DNA of 33,293 nucleotides. Origin: Bacteroidales bacterium. Lineage in GTDB: Bacteria; Bacteroidota; Bacteroidia; Bacteroidales; F082. The stretch covers positions 1 to 33,293 of the forward strand of contig JAGCPG010000038.1 in NCBI GenBank assembly GCA_017645245.1. Reading direction: 5' to 3'. The notes beneath the pieces were generated by a model. It saw only the letters and a program-made list of their open reading frames with translations, had not been told where the DNA came from and did not search any database. Shown here piece after piece: positions 8,571 to 13,728 of this stretch (position 1 is its first letter; each line of letters opens with the position of its first letter). Position numbers and translations under genes: made by a program.

Positions 8571-8600
8571 TTGATATTTAAAATAAAAGTATTATATTTG
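8571..8600 (+). promoter_or_regulatory. promoter of antitoxin locus 1 (TTG-N19-TATATTTG)
   Basis: TTG at 8571-8573 and TATATTTG at 8593-8600 are separated by 19 nt, which fits the Bacteroidetes -33/-7 promoter. The same arrangement, again with N19, lies upstream of the paralogous locus at 11082-11111. Confidence 0.65.
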
Positions 8601-8649
8601 CAAAATAATTCATTCTAAATTTCTCGGTAAAATGCAGCTATCAATCAAA

Positions 8650-8819
8650 AATACGTTATCTTAGCCCTCAAAGATGATTGAAATAATGAAAAACGGTAAC
8701 CAAACCATAGAATCGAAAAAAGTGGAAAATCATGAATACGTTATCTTAGCCCTCAAAGATGATTGAAATAATGAAAAACGGTAACCAAACCATAGAATCG
8801 AAAAAAGTGGAAAATCATG
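8650..8819 (+). repeat. exact 85-bp tandem duplication across the antitoxin start
   Basis: The segments 8650-8734 and 8735-8819 are identical base for base. Each contains the antitoxin translation start region and its first 16 codons. Because 85 is not a multiple of three, the first copy runs out of frame into a stop, while the second continues into the intact gene. The paralogous locus at 11.2 kb has a single copy. Confidence 0.95.
8686..8766 (+). CDS. 26-codon upstream ORF created by the 85-bp duplication
   Basis: Starting from the first-copy ATG, the frame encodes the same first 16 residues as the antitoxin (MKNGNQTIESKKVENH) and then ten residues from the duplicated leader read as coding sequence, ending at the TGA at 8764-8766. 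The stop lies 4 nt before the antitoxin ATG at 8771, so translating ribosomes could re-initiate on the real gene. Whether the peptide is made or has any effect is unknown. Confidence 0.35.
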   Translation: MKNGNQTIESKKVENHEYVILALKDD

Positions 8820-8974
8820 TTATAGATGGTGCCCCTTGCGTTTACTCTACAGAAGAGGCTAAGGCTATGGTCTTGGAACGTGGTAGGGAGATTAAGGCTG
8901 GCCGTGTTAAGATGATTCCTCACGAAGAGGTGATGCGTGAGATGGAACAGCTAATAGCCGGTTATGAGGATTGA
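8771..8974 (+). CDS. small antitoxin-like protein, orphan (toxin lost)
   Basis: This 67-residue protein is paralogous to the one at 11224-11427: they share MKNGNQTIES, EEAKAMVLERGR, IKAG and MIPH(E/D)E(V/A)MRE motifs. The second copy directly precedes a ParE/RelE-type toxin, so this is inferred to be a type II antitoxin. Its C-terminal helix (IPHEEVMREMEQLIAGYED) resembles the toxin-wrapping tail of RelB-like partners. The start at 8771 is chosen because it aligns with the paralogue's ATG; an in-frame ATG at 8759 also exists inside the duplication. No functional toxin follows: the equivalent ORF ends after 23 codons. It may be a relic, an anti-addiction gene, or act on the second locus's toxin. 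No N-terminal DNA-binding fold is obvious. Confidence 0.7.
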   Translation: MKNGNQTIESKKVENHVIDGAPCVYSTEEAKAMVLERGREIKAGRVKMIPHEEVMREMEQLIAGYED

Positions 8975-9035
8975 GTTTTTATTATTGTTGGTTGGCCGAA
9001 AAATGAAAAAAATATCACCCATATTTAAGAATTGA
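8964..9035 (+). pseudogene. remnant of a ParE/RelE-like toxin start (23 codons)
   Basis: The ATG at 8964 overlaps the antitoxin end by 11 nt, exactly the geometry of the intact pair (ATG at 11417, antitoxin stop at 11425-11427). The first residues MRIEF parallel MRINW of the intact toxin, but homology then stops and the frame closes at 9033-9035. The simplest reading is a toxin deleted after its first few codons. Confidence 0.45.
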
Positions 9036-9036
9036 T

Positions 9037-9044
9037 TATATTTG
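9037..9044 (+). promoter_or_regulatory. -7 box TATATTTG for the DUF4160-DUF2442 pair
   Basis: The box is a perfect TAnnTTTG match 14 nt upstream of the ATG at 9059, so the pair is probably transcribed independently of the antitoxin. The -33 element is unclear. Confidence 0.6.
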
Positions 9045-9058
9045 CAAACGAAAGTGTT

Positions 9059-9349
9059 ATGTCAAAAATCTTTATATATGCTACAGCAAGATTCATTTGG
9101 ACTTTCTTGTTTTACGGATCAGACAGCAACGAAAACCGAGCGCATGTCCATGTGGGTAAGGCGGGAATGGTGAATTTGGCCAAGATCTGGTTGGAGCCAC
9201 AAGTGGAGGTGGTTAAGAAAGGTGATCTTTCAGACAAACAATTGACGCAAGTCGTTGAAATCGTGAATAAGTATCGTAATGAAATGCTGGGACAGTGGGA
9301 GAGGTTTAAAGCGGGAGAAAAAGTTAGAAGTATCAAAGTTAAAGAATAA
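9059..9349 (+). CDS. DUF4160 domain protein
   Basis: This 96-residue protein matches the DUF4160 pattern: a short beta strand ending in FLFYGSDSNE, then the invariant-type HVHV (here RAHVHVGKAG), an AKIWLEP strand, and a helix beginning LSDKQLTQVVEIVNKY. DUF4160 proteins are small, cytoplasmic and uncharacterised, and often lie next to DUF2442 genes, as here. The preferred start is the ATG at 9059; an upstream TTG at 9032 would place the promoter box inside the gene. The tail EKVRSIKVKE is a short lysine-rich extension. One nucleotide separates its stop from the DUF2442 start. A toxin-antitoxin-like role has been suspected for such pairs, but nothing in the sequence proves it. Confidence 0.75.
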   Translation: MSKIFIYATARFIWTFLFYGSDSNENRAHVHVGKAGMVNLAKIWLEPQVEVVKKGDLSDKQLTQVVEIVNKYRNEMLGQWERFKAGEKVRSIKVKE

Positions 9350-9350
9350 A

Positions 9351-9617
9351 ATGTGCGAGATTGAAGGTTATTGGGATGTCATCCCTCGGATTAAAGATGT
9401 ATCTTTCCCGATACGTGGGAAAATGCAGATTGACTTGCAGGATGGAAGGATTATCATTGTTTCGGTTTCGAGGTTTCCAAGTGTGAAACGTTTGAGCATG
9501 GAACAAAGGAAGAAATGGTATATCCTTGGTAATGGGTTCTCTTTTGAAGATTCCGATGAGGTTATCCATATTGAACAAATTTTGGGAAATTTTGCCAATT
9601 ATGCTCATGAGGCATAG
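9351..9617 (+). CDS. DUF2442 domain protein
   Basis: This 88-residue protein carries the DUF2442 core: LQDGRIIIVSVSRFPSVKRL, then MEQRKKWYILGNGFSFEDSDEVIHIEQILGN. It closely follows the family pattern of a DGR..V strand pair, a helix of the form sxEqRxxW, and a terminal W/F-x-x-x-D-E-x-I-xVexLL segment. The start ATG follows the DUF4160 stop by one base, so the two are translationally coupled and probably interact. No catalytic residues are known for the family. The C-terminus (FANYAHEA) extends slightly past the domain. Confidence 0.75.
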   Translation: MCEIEGYWDVIPRIKDVSFPIRGKMQIDLQDGRIIIVSVSRFPSVKRLSMEQRKKWYILGNGFSFEDSDEVIHIEQILGNFANYAHEA

Positions 9618-9720
9618 CGGTTTCAAATAATAAACAGGTTGTTGAATTAAAGCAAAGCAAAACAAAACAAAGGAAAAAGATAGACTCAATAAACATATTA
9701 TAAGATAGCGTTTGTAGCTG

Positions 9721-9880
9721 TCCTTGAACACCAAAGTTCCATTCAGTCTCCGTTTCGGTGGGGTAACACGTCAAGGAAAGTAAACAGATGCCGTAATTGT
9801 TACGGCGTGGAGTACTTGTTAGACGTGTAGGGCGTGGAACCCCTGGTGCTCGAGCAAGGTTAAATCCACGCTGTTTTTGT
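9721..9880 (+). ncRNA. candidate structured RNA ending in a terminator-like hairpin
   Basis: This non-coding stretch between the DUF2442 and CFI-box genes is unusually rich in exact inverted repeats: TCCTTGA/TCAAGGA (9721-9727 with 9771-9777), CACC/GGTG (9729-9732 with 9757-9760), ACACGTC/GACGTGT (9766-9772 with 9822-9828), GCCGTAA/TTACGGC with a 3-nt loop (9790-9796 with 9800-9806), and GCGTGGA/TCCACGC (9832-9838 with 9865-9871). The last encloses the palindrome TGCTCGAGCA and is followed by the T-rich tract TGTTTTTGTTTTG. The nested stems plus a terminator-like 3' end suggest a small RNA or a leader of the next gene. No known family was recognised. The rest of the 300-nt gap (9618-9720) is A-rich with no clear signal. 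Confidence 0.4.
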
Positions 9881-9917
9881 TTTGTGTAAATAGTTGAACC
9901 ATTAAAACAATAGGATC

Positions 9918-10979
9918 ATGAAAGCGATTAAATGTGAAATGTGCGGAAGCAATGACATAGTCAAGCAAGATGGACTTTTTGTTTGTCAGAATTGTGGCAC
10001 GAAGTATTCCGTTGAGGAAGCAAAGAAACTAATGATTGATGGAACTGTGGATGTGAAAGGTACGGTTAAGGTCGATACATCAGATGAGTTGCAGAATTTA
10101 TATAAATTGGCACGAGCTGCATCCATTGAGAAAAATACCGAGAATGCTGCGAGGTATTATAACCAAATACTTGTTAAAGATCCTGATAGTTGGGAGGCGA
10201 ATTATTATGCAGTATACTATAAATCTTTGAGCTGTAGAATTGGAGAGATACGAAAAGCTGCAAAGAATGTGGCGAATAGCCTCCCTCGTGTAATGAGACT
10301 GGTGAGAACAAATGTTCCGGATGAGGCAGAACAAAAAAGAATAGTTGAGAAAATCTGTGTGAAAAACGGAGAGATCTCGGTTATGCTGTATGGAGCGGCT
10401 ACTGAGCATTATAAGGGCATCGCAGAATCTATCAAATATGAATATGAAGAAGAGTATATCCATAATGTGATAGAAATCCAGCAAATAATGTATTTTTATG
10501 GAGTGGTTCTTGAAAAAGAGTTTAAAGAAACATATATGTCTGTTGCCGTAGATAGCTGGAAATTAGGAGTGGGAATTCATGTGAAACTGTTTAAATACCT
10601 TAATTCAGAGGCGCAACAGGAGCAACTGAAAGATTTAGAAAGTGTTGTGGAGAAGATTCAAAGATACGAGCCGACCTATGAAATGCCAGAAATCGATTAT
10701 GGTAAAAGCGATTCAGGTTGTTACGTCGCCACTGCGGTTTATGGCTCTTACAATTGTCCCGAAGTCTGGACACTTCGCCGTTTCCGCGACAACACTTTGG
10801 ATGCGACATGGTATGGCCGCGCTTTTATCAAGACCTATTATGCCATCAGTCCAACGTTGGTAAAATGGTTCGGCGATACCGAATGGTTCAAGAAGATGTG
10901 GCGGAAACCGTTGGATAGAATGGTGGATTCACTTCGTAAGAAAGGAGTAGAATCAACGCCGTATCAAGATAAGTATTGA
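9918..10979 (+). CDS. zinc-ribbon, TPR-like protein with CFI-box C-terminal domain
   Basis: The product has 353 residues. An N-terminal zinc ribbon uses C6-x2-C9 and C23-x2-C26 (CEMCG ... CQNCG), followed by a short linker (TVDVKGTVKVD). A helical region begins at about 57 with a TPR-like unit (LARAASIEKNTENAARYYNQILVKDPDSWEA). The C-terminus (268-348) is a CFI-box C-terminal domain: GCYVATAVYGSYNCPEVWTL, RRFRD, then AFIKTYYAISPTLVKWFG and PLDRMVDSL. Such C-termini recur on otherwise unrelated Firmicutes and Bacteroidetes proteins and have no established function. No signal peptide is present, so it is cytoplasmic. By eye the C-terminal part has higher GC than the N-terminal part, hinting at a mosaic origin. 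It sits alone between two toxin-antitoxin loci and follows the folded non-coding element. Confidence 0.8.
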   Translation: MKAIKCEMCGSNDIVKQDGLFVCQNCGTKYSVEEAKKLMIDGTVDVKGTVKVDTSDELQNLYKLARAASIEKNTENAARYYNQILVKDPDSWEANYYAVYYKSLSCRIGEIRKAAKNVANSLPRVMRLVRTNVPDEAEQKRIVEKICVKNGEISVMLYGAATEHYKGIAESIKYEYEEEYIHNVIEIQQIMYFYGVVLEKEFKETYMSVAVDSWKLGVGIHVKLFKYLNSEAQQEQLKDLESVVEKIQRYEPTYEMPEIDYGKSDSGCYVATAVYGSYNCPEVWTLRRFRDNTLDATWYGRAFIKTYYAISPTLVKWFGDTEWFKKMWRKPLDRMVDSLRKKGVESTPYQDKY

Positions 10980-11031
10980 TAAAGAGCGTGCCAGAGGTAC
11001 GTTATTCGTCTCAAATCTGTTGATATTTGAG

Positions 11032-11047
11032 TTATTAATATTAATAA
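11032..11047. repeat. 16-bp perfect palindrome TTATTAATATTAATAA
   Basis: This lies upstream of the second antitoxin promoter, matching in position the palindrome at 8500-8515 upstream of the first. Candidate operator for autoregulation, or chance in AT-rich DNA. Confidence 0.4.
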
Positions 11048-11081
11048 GAAACTAAATTATTACTTTTTTAGTAATTAATAC

Positions 11082-11111
11082 TTGATATATAAAGGTATTA
11101 TATTATTTTTG
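11082..11111 (+). promoter_or_regulatory. promoter of toxin-antitoxin locus 2 (TTG-N19-TATTTTTG)
   Basis: TTG at 11082-11084 and TATTTTTG at 11104-11111 have the same 19-nt spacing as the paralogous promoter at 8571-8600. The following inverted-repeat text near the -33 (TTATTAC with GTAAT) could be part of an operator. Confidence 0.65.
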
Positions 11112-11197
11112 CAAAGTATTTAATTATGAAATAGTATTTCTTATTTTATTGATAATCAAAAATCTCAGAAAAATGCAACTCACAATTAAAAATACGT

Positions 11198-11205
11198 TAT
11201 CTTTG
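11198..11205 (+). promoter_or_regulatory. possible second -7 box TATCTTTG, proximal to antitoxin 2
   Basis: A perfect TAnnTTTG match lies 18 nt before the antitoxin ATG at 11224. In locus 1 the aligned sequence is TATCTTAG in both duplicated copies, so this proximal box has been lost there or gained here. No -33 box is evident. Confidence 0.4.
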
Positions 11206-11223
11206 CAACCAAAGATACAGATC

Positions 11224-11427
11224 ATGAAAAACGGCAACCAAACCATAGAATCTGAAAGGGAGGGAAACCATGTCGTAGATGGTGTTCCCTGTACTTACTC
11301 AATTGAGGAGGCAAAAGCTATGGTGTTGGAGCGTGGTAGGAAGATTAAGGCAGGCTATGCTAGGATGATTCCACACGATGAGGCGATGCGTGAAATCGAA
11401 CAATGGCTTGCCAGTTATGCGGATTAA
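11224..11427 (+). CDS. type II antitoxin, partner of the ParE/RelE-like toxin
   Basis: This 67-residue antitoxin precedes and overlaps the toxin gene by 11 nt, the usual order for type II modules. It shares most of its length with the orphan at 8771-8974 (MKNGNQTIES, EEAKAMVLERGRKIKAG, ARMIPHDEAMREIEQW). It would neutralise the toxin by binding through its C-terminal helix and probably contributes to repression of its own promoter. The ORF is open upstream to 11149, but the ATG at 11224 is preferred because it aligns with the paralogue and follows two promoter boxes. No recognised DNA-binding family could be assigned by eye; it could be a RelB-like or related short antitoxin. Confidence 0.75.
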   Translation: MKNGNQTIESEREGNHVVDGVPCTYSIEEAKAMVLERGRKIKAGYARMIPHDEAMREIEQWLASYAD

Positions 11428-11731
11428 TTGGGAAGACCAGTCTCTTAATGATTTGCGAGAGATATTAAAGTATGTGGACTCTTTATATGGTATAAAAAGA
11501 GCAGAGGCCGTTTTTTCTGAAATACATGATACTGTAAATCTATTGTTGGCCTTTCCTTTGATGGGCAAAGAGTTTGTTAAAGATCCTGTCACAAGTGCTT
11601 CTTACCATACCCTTCCGTCTAAACTCCATCAAATTGTTTATTATATTGAGAATGAAACGATTAACATCGTGGCAGTTTGGAACAATCGTCGTGATATTCG
11701 TCGTCTTAAGAGGAGATTGAGACGAACCTAA
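11417..11731 (+). CDS. ParE/RelE superfamily toxin
   Basis: The product is a small (104-residue) basic protein with the ParE/RelE layout: a starting strand MRINWEDQSLNDLREILKYV, a long helix ending VNLLLAFPLMGKE, then the beta-sheet core YHTLPSKLHQIVYYIENETINIVAVWNNRRDIRRL. The motifs L-x3-P-x-x-G, a V/I-YYI strand and a final VWNxRRD strand fit the ParE family (PF05016) better than the mRNA interferase RelE, but target assignment (gyrase or ribosome) cannot be made from sequence alone. The start at 11417 gives the usual N-terminal strand and the short overlap with the antitoxin; the longer frame from 11378 lies inside the antitoxin gene. The C-terminus is very arginine-rich (RRLKRRLRRT). Confidence 0.85.
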   Translation: MRINWEDQSLNDLREILKYVDSLYGIKRAEAVFSEIHDTVNLLLAFPLMGKEFVKDPVTSASYHTLPSKLHQIVYYIENETINIVAVWNNRRDIRRLKRRLRRT

Positions 11732-11775
11732 CTCATTGTTTTATATAAAAAGGCAGCACGTATCTTTATTTTATC

Positions 11776-11783
11776 TATCTTTG
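11776..11783 (+). promoter_or_regulatory. -7 box TATCTTTG of the etfBA-acyl-CoA dehydrogenase operon
   Basis: A perfect TAnnTTTG match lies 33 nt before the etfB ATG. The upstream -33 is not distinct. Confidence 0.6.
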
Positions 11784-11816
11784 CCGCCGAATTTGAAAAC
11801 GAGATTTTTTTAATTT

Positions 11817-12704
11817 ATGACAAAAGCATTGAAAATCGTGGTGCTTGCCAAGCAAGTGCCCGATACGAGAAATGTGGGTAAAGACGCCATGACGCCTGAA
11901 GGCACCGTGAACCGCGCCGCGTTGCCCGCAATCTTCAACCCTGAAGACCTCAACGCCCTTGAACAGGCGCTGCGTCTCAAGGAACAGAACCCCGGCAGCA
12001 CTGTGGGCGTGCTCACCATGGGCCCGCCGCGCGCTGGTGAAATTATTCGCCAAGGCCTTTTCCGTGGCGCCGACACTGGTTGGCTGCTCACTGATAGACT
12101 CTTTGCAGGAGCTGATACCTTAGCTACCTCATATGCCCTTGCCACCGCTATCAAGAAGATTGGTGACGTTGACATCGTCATCGGAGGCCGTCAGGCCATC
12201 GACGGCGACACCGCACAAGTGGGACCGCAAGTGGCACAGAAACTGGGCCTCAACCAAGTGACCTATGCCGAGGAAATCCTCAAGATCGAAAACAACATCG
12301 CTACCATCCGCCGCCATATCGACGGTGGTGTGGAGACCGTGGAAGTGCCGCTGCCTTGCGTGATTACCGTCAACGGCAGTGCGGCACCTTGCCGTCCCTG
12401 CAATGCCAAACTGGTGATGAAATACAAGTATGCCATGTGCCCGCTTGAGGTGGATGGGAATACAGAAGCCGGAAGACGGAATTCAGAATTGAGCAAAGAC
12501 AGACCGTATTTGACTCTCAACCAGTGGAGTGTGGCCGATGTGGATGGCGACCCGAACCAATGCGGTCTCTCGGGCAGTCCCACCAAGGTGAAAACCGTGC
12601 AGAACATCGTCTTCCAGGCCAAGGAGAGCAAGACCCTCACCGCCAGCGACGCCGATGTGGAAGGATTGATCAAAGAATTGTTGGACGAAAAGATTATCGG
12701 ATAA
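11817..12704 (+). CDS. etfB: electron transfer flavoprotein subunit beta
   Basis: EtfB forms, with EtfA, a soluble heterodimer that carries electrons to or from acyl-CoA dehydrogenases. The 295 residues begin with the family's Rossmann-like start (KIVVLAKQVPDT) and contain NPEDLNALEQALRLKE, TMGPPRAGEIIRQGLFRGAD, IGGRQAIDGDTAQVGPQVAQ and VITVNGSAAPCRP, all standard EtfB/FixA signatures. It is slightly longer than the common 250-260 residues because of its C-terminal region. The gene leads a three-gene operon: its stop overlaps the etfA start by one base (TAATG) and the dehydrogenase follows. In anaerobes this trio is often electron-bifurcating (NADH to enoyl-CoA plus ferredoxin); the sequence makes that plausible but does not settle it. 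Confidence 0.95.
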   Translation: MTKALKIVVLAKQVPDTRNVGKDAMTPEGTVNRAALPAIFNPEDLNALEQALRLKEQNPGSTVGVLTMGPPRAGEIIRQGLFRGADTGWLLTDRLFAGADTLATSYALATAIKKIGDVDIVIGGRQAIDGDTAQVGPQVAQKLGLNQVTYAEEILKIENNIATIRRHIDGGVETVEVPLPCVITVNGSAAPCRPCNAKLVMKYKYAMCPLEVDGNTEAGRRNSELSKDRPYLTLNQWSVADVDGDPNQCGLSGSPTKVKTVQNIVFQAKESKTLTASDADVEGLIKELLDEKIIG

Positions 12705-13726
12705 TGAACAACGTATTCGTATATATCGAGACCGAAGGCACACAGGTGGCCGAAGTCTCACAGGAGTTGCTCACCAAAGGGCGTAAACTGGCCGACCAGC
12801 TGGGCGTGGAACTGCATGCCGTGGTGGCTGGCACGGGCATCAAGGGCAAGGTGGAAGACCAGATTCTGCCTTACGGCGTGGACAAGCTGTTCGCATTCGA
12901 CGGCGAAGGACTGTTCCCCTATACCTCCGCACCGCACACCGATATCCTCGTCAACCTCTTCAAGGAGGAACAGCCGCAGATTTGCCTGATGGGCGCCACC
13001 GTCATCGGTCGTGACCTCGGCCCACGCGTCAGTTCTTCGTTGACCAGCGGCCTCACCGCCGACTGCACCCAACTTGAAATAGGTGACTTCGATGACATCA
13101 AGACTAAGAAGCACTACGACAACCTGCTGTATCAGATTCGTCCCGCTTTCGGCGGAAACATCGTGGCGACCATCGTCAACCCTGAGCATCGTCCTCAGAT
13201 GGCCACCGTCCGCTCGGGCGTGATGCAGAAGGCCATTTATGAAGGCAAAGCCAAGAACGAAGTGGTTTATCCTGAAGTAAGCAAATATGTTTCTCCGATG
13301 GCATACGTCGTGAAGGTCCTTGACCACCACGTGGAGGCTGCCAAGCACAACCTGAAGGGCTCGCCTATCGTCGTGGCAGGTGGCTACGGCATGGGTTCCA
13401 AGGAAGGCTTCGACATGCTGTTTGAACTCGCCAAGGTGCTCCACGGCGAAGTCGGTGCCTCACGTGCCGCTGTCGATGCGGGCTTCTGCGACACCGACCG
13501 CCAAATCGGTCAGACTGGTGTCACCGTTCACCCGAAAGTTTATATCGCTTGCGGTATCAGTGGCCAGATCCAGCACATCGCCGGTATGCAGGACAGTAAA
13601 ATCATCATCTCGGTGAATAGCGATCCCGATGCTCCCATCAATCGCATTGCTGATTATGTGATTGTCGGCACTGTCGAGGAGGTCGTCCCGAAACTGATTA
13701 AGTATTACAAACAAAACTCGAAGTAA
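12704..13726 (+). CDS. etfA: electron transfer flavoprotein subunit alpha
   Basis: EtfA provides the mobile FAD domain of the ETF dimer. The 340 residues show the N-terminal domain (VFVYIETEGTQVAEVSQELL, then LMGATVIGRDLGPRVSSSL and LTADCTQLE) and the C-terminal FAD-binding domain from about 200 on (IVVAGGYGMGSKEGFDML, SRAAVDAGF, GQTGVTVHPKVYIACGISG from residue 269, then SVNSDPDAPINRIADYVIVG). The reading frame is open upstream to 12524 inside etfB, but the ATG at 12704, overlapping the etfB stop by one base, is the normal start. The dehydrogenase follows after 2 nt. All motifs appear intact. Confidence 0.95.
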   Translation: MNNVFVYIETEGTQVAEVSQELLTKGRKLADQLGVELHAVVAGTGIKGKVEDQILPYGVDKLFAFDGEGLFPYTSAPHTDILVNLFKEEQPQICLMGATVIGRDLGPRVSSSLTSGLTADCTQLEIGDFDDIKTKKHYDNLLYQIRPAFGGNIVATIVNPEHRPQMATVRSGVMQKAIYEGKAKNEVVYPEVSKYVSPMAYVVKVLDHHVEAAKHNLKGSPIVVAGGYGMGSKEGFDMLFELAKVLHGEVGASRAAVDAGFCDTDRQIGQTGVTVHPKVYIACGISGQIQHIAGMQDSKIIISVNSDPDAPINRIADYVIVGTVEEVVPKLIKYYKQNSK

Positions 13727-13728
13727 TC

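Noticed and set aside
9655..9680. A-rich short repeats (AAGCAAAGC, AAAACAAAAC)
   Set aside because: Simple-sequence spacer; no array structure, no direct-repeat/spacer pattern, so not a CRISPR.
10107..10122. Sigma-54-like TTGGCACG...TGC sequence
   Set aside because: The GG to GC spacing is 8 instead of 10 nt and it lies inside the CFI-box coding region.
12524..12703. N-terminal extension of etfA inside etfB
   Set aside because: The normal EtfA start (MNNVFVYIE) is at 12704, overlapping the etfB stop by one base.
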